This document shows, piece by piece, positions 1-7,995 of a DNA stretch of 64,000 nt (position 1 is its first letter; the number at the start of each line of letters is the position of its first letter). The position numbers and the translations under genes were made by a program. The stretch lies in assembly GCF_041200025.1 (NCBI RefSeq), contig NZ_CP165628.1:4526001-4590000 (forward strand), in the 5' to 3' direction. The DNA is from Rouxiella sp. WC2420 (GTDB taxonomy: Bacteria; Pseudomonadota; Gammaproteobacteria; Enterobacterales; Enterobacteriaceae). The notes under the pieces are model-generated. The model saw only the letters and a program-made list of their open reading frames with translations, did no database searches and had not been told where the DNA came from.

Positions 1-128
1 TGCCTGATATCCCATTAGCGTCGCCACAGTTTATTACCATCGCCAACAAACGGGTTCATGACAGCTCGCCAACCGCTGACGGTATCGAAGGCAATCTTTC
101 AACGGTTTGGGTCGATCCAAAACCTTAA
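1..128 (+). CDS. C-terminal end of a protein, probably the solute-binding protein of the following ABC importer (partial)
   Basis: An open frame runs from the window edge (first full codon at base 3) to a TAA at 126-128. It gives about 41 residues ending in STVWVDPKP. The N-terminus lies outside the window. It sits just upstream of, and on the same strand as, a peptide-type ABC importer operon that otherwise has no binding protein, so a periplasmic solute-binding protein is the likeliest identity. The sequence alone is too short to prove the family, and an enzyme acting on the same substrate is also possible. Confidence 0.45.
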   Translation, partial: PDIPLASPQFITIANKRVHDSSPTADGIEGNLSTVWVDPKP

Positions 129-152
129 CCCGCAATCGTGGAGCAGAATTTG

Positions 153-884
153 ATGAGCCAGAATAATGTCGGCAGCAAGCCAGCCACTCTCGGAATTTTG
201 ATGGTAAAAACGCATTTTCGTCGCTATCAGGGCGATATCGGCAATCCGCACACCTGGCCCTTTCCGGTGCGCTACAAAGTGGTCGAGGAAGCAATTCCGC
301 AGCGGATGGGCCACCTGGGAGAACATGATTTGCTGGAGCCGTTCAAACGCGCAGCGCAGGAGCTGATTAACGAGGGTGTCGATGGGCTGACCACCAGCTG
401 CGGTTATCTGTCGTGGTATCAGCAGGAACTGGCAGCGTGGTCGCCGGTGCCGGTAGTGACGAGCAGCCTGTTGCAATACGTCACGGTGCGTCAGTTGCTC
501 CCGGCCAATAAGCAGCCACTGATTTTGACCTACGATGCGAGCACGTTGAAAGCCGAATATTTGACGCGCGTTGGCATCCCGGCCGACGCTGCCGTTGCGG
601 GCATGCCTGCGCAGTCGGAGTTTGTGCGCTCAATTCGTGACGGCGATAGCTCGGTAAGCTGGCAAACGCTGGCCGATGAGGTGCTGACTACCGCGGAAAA
701 TGCCCTGAAAAAGTTTCCGAATACCGGTGCGCTGGTGCTGGAATGCACCAATCTTGCGCCTTTCAGCGCGCTGTTGCAGGCACGTTTTAATCTGCCGGTT
801 TACGACACGGTAACGCTGGTGAAAAGTTTCTATGCGGCGCTGCGCCCTTCATATTGGGACGGTGGACAACAATGGAATCTTTAA
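153..884 (+). CDS. Asp/Glu/hydantoin racemase-superfamily protein
   Basis: A cytosolic protein of 243 residues with the alpha/beta architecture of the Asp/Glu racemase superfamily (racemases, hydantoin racemases, maleate isomerase, arylmalonate decarboxylase). Two cysteine motifs lie where the family keeps its paired catalytic cysteines: TTSCGY in the first half and LECTNL near the C-terminus. A GTG at 138 is in frame, but the ATG at 153 has a GGAG about nine bases upstream and is preferred. The next gene starts inside this one (872), so the two are translationally coupled. Being inside a peptide-type importer operon suggests that it processes the imported compound, perhaps a D-amino acid or a substituted malonate or hydantoin. 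The substrate cannot be read from the sequence. Confidence 0.75.
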   Translation: MSQNNVGSKPATLGILMVKTHFRRYQGDIGNPHTWPFPVRYKVVEEAIPQRMGHLGEHDLLEPFKRAAQELINEGVDGLTTSCGYLSWYQQELAAWSPVPVVTSSLLQYVTVRQLLPANKQPLILTYDASTLKAEYLTRVGIPADAAVAGMPAQSEFVRSIRDGDSSVSWQTLADEVLTTAENALKKFPNTGALVLECTNLAPFSALLQARFNLPVYDTVTLVKSFYAALRPSYWDGGQQWNL

Positions 885-1861
885 GCCGCATTTTTTCCGC
901 GTTAGGCCGGGCGCTGTTGCAGGCAATTCCGGCCGCGCTTGGGATCGTGCTGGTGGTGTTTCTGTTTTTGCAGCTGTTACCCGGCGACGCGGTTGACGTG
1001 ATGGCAAGCCAGTCCGGCAGTGCCACGGCAGAAAACATGGCCTGGCTACGCTCGGAGTACGGCCTGGATAAACCGGCGTTATTTCAGTTTTACAACTACC
1101 TCACGCATCTGGCGCACTTTAATCTGGGTTATTCCCCACGTTATGGCACTGACGTGAGCTCGTTAATCCTGTCGCGCCTGCCCAACACGTTGCTGCTTAT
1201 GCTGCTGGCACAGGTTGTAGCGCTGTTTGTCGGGATCAGCTTCGGGGTTACCATGGCTGTCTGGGCCAATAAATGGCCGGACCGTCTGTTAACCGTATTT
1301 AATCTGCTGCTTTACTCCCTGCCCGGCTTCTGGATGGGACTGGTTATCCTGCTGCTGTTCTCGGTGCATCTCGGCTGGTTGCCTAGCGGTGGCAGCCAAA
1401 CTATTGGCGTGAATCTTACTGGCTGGGCGGCGCTGGCCGATACTCTGCGCCACGCGGTGCTTCCGGTATTGGCATTGAGTAGCTATTTCATTGCGATTTA
1501 TGCCCGACTGACGCGTAGCGCGATGCTGGAAATTGCCACTCAGGATTTTGTCCGCACGGCTCATGCGAAAGGCCTGCATCCGCGCAGCATCGCAGTGCGT
1601 CACGTATTGCGCTGTGCCTTGATGCCCGTCACCACGGTCGCCGGGATGTATTTCGGCAACCTGCTTGGCGGTGCGGCGGTCATCGAAACCGTGTTCAACT
1701 GGCCGGGTTTAGGCAGTCTGGCGATGGAGGCGATTGTCGCGCGTGATTTCAATGTGGTGCTTGGCGTACTGCTGCTGTCAGCGTTTTTGGTGGTCATCGT
1801 CAACATCGTGGTTGACGTGCTGCAAAGCTGGCTCGATCCACGGATTGAGGGCAAAAAATGA
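872..1861 (+). CDS. ABC importer permease, DppB/OppB type
   Basis: Inner-membrane permease of 329 residues, the usual size for the first permease of the dipeptide/oligopeptide/nickel importer family. It has an N-terminal membrane segment followed by LLPGDAVD, several further hydrophobic segments, and the cytoplasmic coupling region FVRTAHAKGLHPRSIAVRHV characteristic of the family. The ATG at 872 is chosen because GGTGGA precedes it; an in-frame TTG at 854 lacks such a site. It overlaps the end of the racemase-family gene by 13 bases and its stop overlaps the next start (ATGA). The substrate is unknown. Confidence 0.9.
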   Translation: MESLSRIFSALGRALLQAIPAALGIVLVVFLFLQLLPGDAVDVMASQSGSATAENMAWLRSEYGLDKPALFQFYNYLTHLAHFNLGYSPRYGTDVSSLILSRLPNTLLLMLLAQVVALFVGISFGVTMAVWANKWPDRLLTVFNLLLYSLPGFWMGLVILLLFSVHLGWLPSGGSQTIGVNLTGWAALADTLRHAVLPVLALSSYFIAIYARLTRSAMLEIATQDFVRTAHAKGLHPRSIAVRHVLRCALMPVTTVAGMYFGNLLGGAAVIETVFNWPGLGSLAMEAIVARDFNVVLGVLLLSAFLVVIVNIVVDVLQSWLDPRIEGKK

Positions 1862-2742
1862 AAACGGCTGACCCGTTAAACGTTAGCGGCATCATGCTGA
1901 AACCAGCCGGTCGTTCCACATGGCGACGTTTCTGGCGTTCGCTGGAGGCGGTGGTTGGCAGCGCATTGCTGTTAATTATTTTCCTGATGGCCGCGACAGC
2001 CTCGTGGCTGTTTCCGGGCGATCCACTGGACATGGTCGCGCAACCCTTTTTATGGCCGGGTGACGATCCGGCATATCCGCTAGGCACCGACTCGCTGGGC
2101 CGAGATGTTGCTTCCGGCATTTTCCACGGCGCGCAGGTGTCATTGCAGATTGGCTTTAGTGCCGTGTTAGTCAGCTTGTTGATTGGCGTTATTGCCGGAG
2201 CCAGCGCGGGTTATTTCGGCGGCTGGCTTGATAAGGCCGTCACTCGTTTGGCCGAGTTGTTCCAGACTTTCCCATCGTTTCTGCTGGTCGTTGTGCTGGT
2301 AGTGATTGGGCAGCCGACTGTCACCTATATTTCTTTTGCCATCGGACTGGCCTCATGGCCGATGATTGCCCGTCTGGTGCGTGCCGAGTATCGCCAGTTG
2401 AGGTCACTGGATTTTGTGCTGGCGGCGCAGAGTCTGGGCTATAGCCATCTGCGGATCATCTTCCGCGAACTGCTGCCTAATGTTTTGCCCTCACTTGTCG
2501 TGACCGTTTCCGTGCTAATGGCCTCTTCAATCCTCACCGAATCTTCACTGGCTTTCTTAGGTTTCAGCGACCCTAACCGAATTAGCTGGGGCAGCATGAT
2601 TGGCGACGGGCGTCAGTCGTTACAGAACGCCTGGTATCTGGCGGTGATCCCCGGCGCGGCGCTGGCAGTCACTATTCTGGCTCTGAATCTGCTGGGCGAT
2701 GCACTCAATGACCTGCTTAATCCGCGCCGCAAGGAGAATTGA
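1858..2742 (+). CDS. ABC importer permease, DppC/OppC type
   Basis: Second permease of the importer, 294 residues. It has the DppC-type periplasmic signature YPLGTDSLGRDVASGI after the first membrane helix, then hydrophobic segments and the coupling loop around GYSHLRIIFRELLPNVLP. Its ATG overlaps the stop of the upstream permease by four bases, and the fused ATPase follows after three bases, so these genes form one operon. With the DppB-type subunit it would form the translocation channel. Confidence 0.9.
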   Translation: MKTADPLNVSGIMLKPAGRSTWRRFWRSLEAVVGSALLLIIFLMAATASWLFPGDPLDMVAQPFLWPGDDPAYPLGTDSLGRDVASGIFHGAQVSLQIGFSAVLVSLLIGVIAGASAGYFGGWLDKAVTRLAELFQTFPSFLLVVVLVVIGQPTVTYISFAIGLASWPMIARLVRAEYRQLRSLDFVLAAQSLGYSHLRIIFRELLPNVLPSLVVTVSVLMASSILTESSLAFLGFSDPNRISWGSMIGDGRQSLQNAWYLAVIPGAALAVTILALNLLGDALNDLLNPRRKEN

Positions 2743-2745
2743 CTG

Positions 2746-4419
2746 ATGGCTTCACTTCTCGAATATAAAGATTTCAGCGTGCAGTTTGGCGATCGTTCCG
2801 TGGTTCGCCATCTTAATCTCTCTGTACGCGCTGGCGAGTTTATGGCTTTGGTTGGGGAATCCGGCTGTGGAAAATCGATAACCGCCCTTTCGACCATGCG
2901 CTTGGCACCCGATAACGCGCGGCTTTCTGGTGAGATCCTCTATCAGGGCAGCAACCTTTTGTCGCTGTCTGATAGCGCGATTCGTCAACGGCGCGGCAAA
3001 GATATCGCGATGATCTTTCAGGAGCCGATGACCTCGCTGAATCCGGTGCTAACCATCGGCCAGCAGATTATCGAAACGCTGCGCCTGCATCTGGGTTTGT
3101 CGGCGGCGGCGGCACGAACACGCGCTATCGAACTGCTGCAACTGGTTAATATCCCTCAGGCAAACCAGCGAGTGGATGATTATGCGCACCATCTTTCTGG
3201 TGGCCAGCGTCAGCGAGTGATGATTGCCATGGCGGTGGCATGCGAACCAAAACTGCTGATTGCTGATGAGCCGACCACCGCGCTGGACGTCACGGTACAA
3301 ATGCAGATCCTCTCGCTGCTGGACAAACTGCGTCAGGAATTGGGTATGGGTGTGCTGTTTATCACCCACGATCTCGGCCTGGTGGAACAGCGTGCCGATC
3401 GCGTAGCGGTCATGTATCAGGGCGAAAAAGTCGAGGAAGCCAGCAAAACAGCGCTGTTTCAGAATCCGCAACACGCTTACAGTCAGGGGCTTTTAGCGGC
3501 CTCGTTGCACGGTAGCAACACGCCTCATTATCGCTCCAGCCGACTGACCGAAATTGTTCACCATGCGGATGCACCGCCGACGCTTTACATCCCGCCTGTT
3601 AGTGAGATTCGCCCGTTCCATTGCGCAGATAAGCCATTGCTGGAACTGAAAAATGTCAGTTTTCACTATCCTTCATCGAGTGCGCAGGTGCCCTCGGTTA
3701 ATGACGTTTCGCTGGAGATTATGCCGGGAGAAACGCTGGGGCTGGTGGGAGAATCAGGCTGCGGAAAATCAACGCTGTCCAAGCTTATCCTGCGCCTGCT
3801 CTCTGCGCAGAAAGGGCAAATTCTCTTCGACAGCGAGGACATTACCCGTCACTCTTCGTCGCAGCTTGCCCCACTGAGACGTCGGGTGCAAATGGTGTTT
3901 CAGGATCCTTATGCGTCGCTTAATCCAAGGCACACCGTCGGCGAAATTCTCAAAACGCCGCTGCGAGTGCATCATCTCGGCGAGCGAGCTTCTCACCATA
4001 AAGCGGTGTTGAAGATTTTGGACCAGGTCGGTTTGCCTGCCAATGCCATAGAACGCTATCCGCACGAGTTTTCCGGCGGCCAGCGCCAGCGCATTGGAAT
4101 TGCCCGAGCGCTTATCGTTGATCCACAGCTGATTATTTGTGACGAACCCGTGTCGGCGCTGGATGTGTCAGTGCAGGCACAAATTTTGAATCTGTTGGTG
4201 GATTTAAAACAGGAGCGGCAGCTGTCCTTGTTGTTTATCTCACATGATTTGGCCGTGGTGCGCTATATCGCCGATCGGGTGATGGTGATGTATCAGGGAC
4301 AATCGGTGGAGCAAGGAAGTCATCAGCAGATTTGGCAGCATCCGCAGCATCCTTACACGCGACAGTTATTGCAGGCCATTAGCAGTGGTGTTGAAAAAGG
4401 ATTACTGACCGGGGCGTGA
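2746..4419 (+). CDS. fused double ABC ATPase of a peptide-type importer (DppD-DppF fusion)
   Basis: A 557-residue cytoplasmic ATPase with two complete nucleotide-binding domains in one chain. Walker A GESGCGKS occurs at about residues 38-45 and again at 335-342. Each half has its own signature (LSGGQRQR, FSGGQRQR), Walker B (LLIADEPTTALD, LIICDEPVSALD) and H-loop (THDLG, SHDLA). Each half also carries the C-terminal extension typical of the oligopeptide subfamily. Fused ATPases like this occur in GsiA and YejF systems. An AAGGAG precedes the ATG. It is the last gene of the operon and is followed by a strong inverted repeat. Confidence 0.93.
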   Translation: MASLLEYKDFSVQFGDRSVVRHLNLSVRAGEFMALVGESGCGKSITALSTMRLAPDNARLSGEILYQGSNLLSLSDSAIRQRRGKDIAMIFQEPMTSLNPVLTIGQQIIETLRLHLGLSAAAARTRAIELLQLVNIPQANQRVDDYAHHLSGGQRQRVMIAMAVACEPKLLIADEPTTALDVTVQMQILSLLDKLRQELGMGVLFITHDLGLVEQRADRVAVMYQGEKVEEASKTALFQNPQHAYSQGLLAASLHGSNTPHYRSSRLTEIVHHADAPPTLYIPPVSEIRPFHCADKPLLELKNVSFHYPSSSAQVPSVNDVSLEIMPGETLGLVGESGCGKSTLSKLILRLLSAQKGQILFDSEDITRHSSSQLAPLRRRVQMVFQDPYASLNPRHTVGEILKTPLRVHHLGERASHHKAVLKILDQVGLPANAIERYPHEFSGGQRQRIGIARALIVDPQLIICDEPVSALDVSVQAQILNLLVDLKQERQLSLLFISHDLAVVRYIADRVMVMYQGQSVEQGSHQQIWQHPQHPYTRQLLQAISSGVEKGLLTGA

Positions 4420-4443
4420 TCCCCTTTCCTCTGTTCAGATAAA

Positions 4444-4489
4444 CTGAACCCCCGAATTTGAATTTTTTCACCCTCATTCGGGGGTTCAG
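4444..4489. terminator. 14-base perfect inverted repeat between convergent operons
   Basis: CTGAACCCCCGAAT at 4444-4457 is repeated in perfect reverse complement at 4476-4489, with an 18-base loop that contains TTTTTT. It lies between the convergent ends of the importer operon and yadH, so a bidirectional terminator is the simplest reading. No T-run follows either arm. A second, weaker pair (ACTCTGG at 4515-4521, CCAGAGT at 4534-4540) lies closer to yadH. Confidence 0.55.
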
Positions 4490-4557
4490 TTCCAGGCAGT
4501 TCAGGCACTTAGACACTCTGGCTGACATCGGATCCAGAGTCTTGGAATGACCCGCTA

Positions 4558-5328
4558 TTAACTTCTTAGCCCGCGTCCGCGCTCGATCAGGTACCAGGCC
4601 AGCAGGTAAAATACCACGATGAACGCCACCAGCACCGCCATGGTAAACACCAGTGGCACATCTGAAATTCCCAGAAATCCGTAGCGGAATCCGCTGATCA
4701 TATAAACGATCGGGTTAAGCTTGGAGATCGCCTGCCAAATCGGCGGCAGCAGGGTCAGAGAGTAAAATACCCCGCCCAGATAAGTCAGCGGTGTCAGCAC
4801 GAAGGTCGGTATCAGGCTGATATCGTCAAAAGTCGTAGCAAATACGGCGTTTAGCAAACCACCCAGCGAGAACAGGATGGCGGTCAGCAGCAGCGTCAAC
4901 GCAATTACCCACCATGAGTGGATAGTAAGATGCACGAAGAAAAGCGAGATGACGGTGACCAAAATCCCCACACAAATACCGCGTGCCACGCCGCCACCGA
5001 CGTAACCGGCGATCACCACGTGAGTTGGCACAGGCGCTACCAGCAGTTCTTCAATGTTGCGCTGGAATTTGGCGCTGAAAAACGACGAAGCGACATTGGC
5101 GTAGGAGTTGGTGATAACCGACATCATAATCAGGCCCGGCACGATAAATTGCATGTAGCTAAAACCGTGCATATCGCCGATGCGTGAACCAATCAAATTC
5201 CCAAAAATCACAAAATACAGGGACATAGTGATCACCGGTGGGACCAGGGTTTGCACCCAGATGCGTCCAAAACGGTTAATCTCTTTCATCCAGATACTTT
5301 TTAGTGCCACCCAATAGAGTTGCGACAT
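4558..5328 (-). CDS. yadH: ABC-2 type exporter permease YadH
   Basis: Inner-membrane permease of 256 residues, the same length as E. coli YadH and very similar across its length, including SRIGDMHGFSYMQFIVPGLIMMSV and the C-terminus RGRGLRS. About six hydrophobic segments fit the ABC-2 membrane family. It pairs with the YadG ATPase, whose stop codon overlaps its ATG by one base (TAATG). The transported substrate is not known in E. coli either. Confidence 0.95.
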   Translation of the reverse strand: MSQLYWVALKSIWMKEINRFGRIWVQTLVPPVITMSLYFVIFGNLIGSRIGDMHGFSYMQFIVPGLIMMSVITNSYANVASSFFSAKFQRNIEELLVAPVPTHVVIAGYVGGGVARGICVGILVTVISLFFVHLTIHSWWVIALTLLLTAILFSLGGLLNAVFATTFDDISLIPTFVLTPLTYLGGVFYSLTLLPPIWQAISKLNPIVYMISGFRYGFLGISDVPLVFTMAVLVAFIVVFYLLAWYLIERGRGLRS

Positions 5329-6251
5329 TATTTTTTACCCTCACTGCCATTTACCAGGGTGACAAACAGCTCTTCCAAACGGTTAGCCTTGTTACGCATG
5401 CTCAACACCTGTACGCCCTGCTTGCTCAGCTGGCTAAACAGCGAATTAAGACCCTGCTCGCGCATCACTTCAACTTCCAGCGTCGAGGTATCAAGCAGGT
5501 TACTGGGATAGCCCTCGAGTTTGGGAATCGCGCTTTTCGGTGCCAAATCAAGCACGAAAGTTTCTGATTTCTGCTTGGCCAGCAGCGATTTCATCGAGGT
5601 GTTTTCCACCAGCAGACCGCCCTGAATAATGCCGATATTGCGACACAGCATCTCGGCCTCTTCAAGATAGTGGGTGGTTAGAATGATGGTTGTACCCTGC
5701 ACATTCAGTTCTTTCAGGAAGCCCCACATAGAACGGCGCAGCTCGATATCCACACCCGCGGTTGGCTCATCGAGGATCAGCAGTTTAGGCTCATGCATCA
5801 GCGCACGGGCAATCATCAGACGACGTTTCATCCCGCCCGACAGCATGCGCGAGCGATCGTTGCGTTTACCCCACAAGTCGAGCTGAGTGAGATACTTTTC
5901 AGCACGTGATAGGGCGTCAGATCGCTTCACGCCGTAGTAGCCTGCCTGATTAACCACAACCTGCATCACGGTTTCAAAAGGGTTAAAGTTGAACTCCTGG
6001 GGGACCAGTCCGAGCTGGCGCTTGGCGTTAACAATATCCTTGTCGATGTCGTAACCAAATACCTGAACCTTGCCGGAGGACTTGTTTACCAGCGAGCTGA
6101 TAATGCCTATGGTAGTGGACTTTCCGGCCCCGTTGGGACCTAGCAGCGCATAGAAATCGCCGGCTTCAACACGCAAGTCAATCCCGCGTAGAGCCTGTAC
6201 ACCGCCTGCGTAGGTTTTGGTTAACTTCTCCAGTTCTAAAGCGTATGTCAT
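5328..6251 (-). CDS. yadG: ABC exporter ATPase YadG
   Basis: ATP-binding subunit of 307 residues. Walker A is GPNGAGKST near residue 38, the signature LSGGMKRR is near residue 139, and Walker B is LLILDEPTAGVD, followed by the TTHYLEEAE switch region. The C-terminal third is the DUF4162-like tail found in ABC-2 ATPases. It is the first gene of yadG-yadH and is divergent from can across 135 bases. Confidence 0.95.
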   Translation of the reverse strand: MTYALELEKLTKTYAGGVQALRGIDLRVEAGDFYALLGPNGAGKSTTIGIISSLVNKSSGKVQVFGYDIDKDIVNAKRQLGLVPQEFNFNPFETVMQVVVNQAGYYGVKRSDALSRAEKYLTQLDLWGKRNDRSRMLSGGMKRRLMIARALMHEPKLLILDEPTAGVDIELRRSMWGFLKELNVQGTTIILTTHYLEEAEMLCRNIGIIQGGLLVENTSMKSLLAKQKSETFVLDLAPKSAIPKLEGYPSNLLDTSTLEVEVMREQGLNSLFSQLSKQGVQVLSMRNKANRLEELFVTLVNGSEGKK

Positions 6252-6317
6252 AAGTGAAGTCTTACCTTGTTTTCAATGTATTGTTTTCTCAAGATTCGTA
6301 TAGGTTAAGCAGAACCC

Positions 6318-6347
6318 TTGTGAATTTCATTCGAGTTGACCTATATT
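6318..6347 (+). promoter_or_regulatory. candidate sigma-70 promoter for can
   Basis: TTGTGA at 6318-6323 and TATATT at 6342-6347 are separated by 18 bases and lie about 40 bases before the can start. This was found by eye and other placements are possible. Confidence 0.4.
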
Positions 6348-6386
6348 ACTCCAACGTAGACGCTTTCTTACAGGCTATTAACTTTC

Positions 6387-7040
6387 ATGAAAGATATCGA
6401 AACACTGATCAGTAACAACGCTGCCTGGTCAAAAATAATGGAAGAGGAAGATCCTGGCTTTTTCGAACGCCTCTCTCTTGCTCAGAAACCACGTTTTCTA
6501 TGGATCGGTTGTTCCGACAGCCGCGTTCCTGCTGAACGTTTAACCGGACTGGAACCTGGCGAACTTTTTGTTCACCGTAACGTTGCCAACCTGGTTATCC
6601 ACACTGATCTCAACTGCCTGTCCGTTGTGCAATACGCTATCGACGTGCTGGAAGTTGAACACGTGATTATTTGTGGTCACCACGGCTGCGGCGGCGTGAA
6701 GGCGGCGATCGAAAACCCGGAATTAGGATTAATCGATAACTGGCTGCTGCATATCCGCGACATCTATTTCAAACACGGACACGCGCTTAGCGAACTTGAG
6801 CCTGATGACCGTCTGAATAAACTCTGTGAGCTGAATGTTGCGGAACAGGTGTATAACCTGGGTCACTCCACCGTGATGCGCAGTGCCTGGCAACGCGGTC
6901 AAAAAATCACTATTCACGGCTGGGTGTACGGACTTCAGGATGGCCTGTTGCGTGACTTGAATATGGCATCCAACAGCCGTGAAGAGCTCGAGCAGCGCTA
7001 TCATCGGGGCGTTGCTTCCCTGATTGAACAGTCAAAATAA
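6387..7040 (+). CDS. can: beta-class carbonic anhydrase
   Basis: Cytosolic zinc enzyme interconverting CO2 and bicarbonate, which supplies bicarbonate for carboxylations. It has 217 residues (E. coli Can has 220). The zinc ligands are visible at the family positions: Cys42 and Asp44 in GCSDSRVP, and His98 and Cys101 in CGHHGCGG, with Arg46 beside Asp44. It is monocistronic, divergent from yadG and followed by a hairpin terminator. Confidence 0.97.
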   Translation: MKDIETLISNNAAWSKIMEEEDPGFFERLSLAQKPRFLWIGCSDSRVPAERLTGLEPGELFVHRNVANLVIHTDLNCLSVVQYAIDVLEVEHVIICGHHGCGGVKAAIENPELGLIDNWLLHIRDIYFKHGHALSELEPDDRLNKLCELNVAEQVYNLGHSTVMRSAWQRGQKITIHGWVYGLQDGLLRDLNMASNSREELEQRYHRGVASLIEQSK

Positions 7041-7072
7041 CGACATTTTCAATCATAACCGGCACTAATAAT

Positions 7073-7106
7073 AACGCCCCGGACTATACAATAGTTCGGG
7101 GCGTTT
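7073..7106 (+). terminator. terminator after can
   Basis: AACGCCCCGGACTAT pairs with ATAGTTCGGGGCGTT (one G-T pair) around a 3-base loop. Only a short T-run follows. Confidence 0.7.
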
Positions 7107-7264
7107 AACGTTCCAGTATGTGCGCTGACTCATTCTCGACTGGAGCGTAGCAGATGACGCCAATTGTGATTCGGACAGCGCGCAGAAACCGGAGTGGACA
7201 TAAAGTCCATGAGGATTTTGAGCACTGCCCGGGTCAGAAGTGGCTAAATCTGGTAGCGACTCGC
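7107..7264. other. unexplained intergenic sequence between can and hpt
   Basis: About 158 bases between convergent genes. Open frames crossing it are antisense continuations into hpt and have no ribosome site. Short complementary pairs occur (CGTTCCAGT with ACTGGAGCG; TGGAC with GTCCA around 7195-7208). The base composition is not AT-rich like a normal spacer. It may be a degraded or family-specific repeat, but no second copy was noticed in this window. Confidence 0.3.
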
Positions 7265-7801
7265 TTACTCTTCGAGCATAGTGACTTTGCCGACATACGG
7301 CAGATGGCGATAGCGCTGTGCGTAGTCGATACCATAACCGACCACAAACTCGTCTGGAATGGTGAATCCGACGTACTCCACGGTGACGTCAACCTCGCGG
7401 CGCTCCGGCTTGTCGAGCAACGTGCAGATTGCCAGAGATTTCGGGCCGCGCAATTTGAAGATTTCACGGACTTTGCTCAGCGTATTACCTGAGTCGATAA
7501 TATCTTCGACTATCAGCACATCTTTGCCGCGAATGTCTTCGTCCAAGTCTTTGAGGATTTTCACATCGCGAGTGGTCGACATACCGTTGCCGTAGCTTGA
7601 AGCCGTCATGAAATCGACCTCATGCGGAACGTCGATAGCGCGGCATAAATCGGCCATAAACATAAACGATCCACGTAACAGCCCGACCAAAACCATTTCA
7701 CTACCGCTGTCGCGATAGTGTTCAGTGATCTCACGACCCAACTCGGCAATACGGGTTTTTACTTCCTGTTCGGAAATCATTACGTCTACAGTGTGTTTCA
7801 T
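7265..7801 (-). CDS. hpt: hypoxanthine phosphoribosyltransferase
   Basis: Purine-salvage enzyme making IMP (and GMP less well) from hypoxanthine and PRPP. It has 178 residues, the same as E. coli Hpt. The PRPP-binding motif [14 protein letters not shown] is intact, as are [12 protein letters not shown] in the flexible loop and the C-terminal [16 protein letters not shown] single-gene unit, convergent with can. Its leader holds a promoter-like element and a hairpin. Confidence 0.97.
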   Translation of the reverse strand: MKHTVDVMISEQEVKTRIAELGREITEHYRDSGSEMVLVGLLRGSFMFMADLCRAIDVPHEVDFMTASSYGNGMSTTRDVKILKDLDEDIRGKDVLIVEDIIDSGNTLSKVREIFKLRGPKSLAICTLLDKPERREVDVTVEYVGFTIPDEFVVGYGIDYAQRYRHLPYVGKVTMLEE

Positions 7802-7834
7802 ATCAAGCCTGGCTACCTAAAAATAAAATGAGTC

Positions 7835-7880
7835 CTGCCACCATTATGGCTGATGGCAGTCTTTGTGCGCAGGGAGTATA
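7835..7880 (-). promoter_or_regulatory. hpt -10 element and leader hairpin
   Basis: On the minus strand TATACT (7875-7880) is a good -10 element. No clear -35 was settled. The transcript would then start with a leader containing CTGCCA (7854-7859) able to pair with TGGCAG (7835-7840), about 34 bases before the hpt ATG. Confidence 0.4.
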
Positions 7881-7995
7881 TCAAAGAACGTTGCGCAACA
7901 AGAAATTTCCCTTTCCTTGTACGAAACGATAAGCCAGCGAGCCGAGTCCAGACGAGGGTCGAATCCGCAACGCAGAATGGTCGACGCCTAGCCAA

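Noticed and set aside
34-294. Minus-strand frame at the left edge
   Set aside because: Antisense to the importer operon genes, arginine/cysteine-rich and without start signals.
7154-7492. 112-codon plus-strand frame over the can-hpt spacer
   Set aside because: Most of it is antisense to hpt; the unique part has no start signal.
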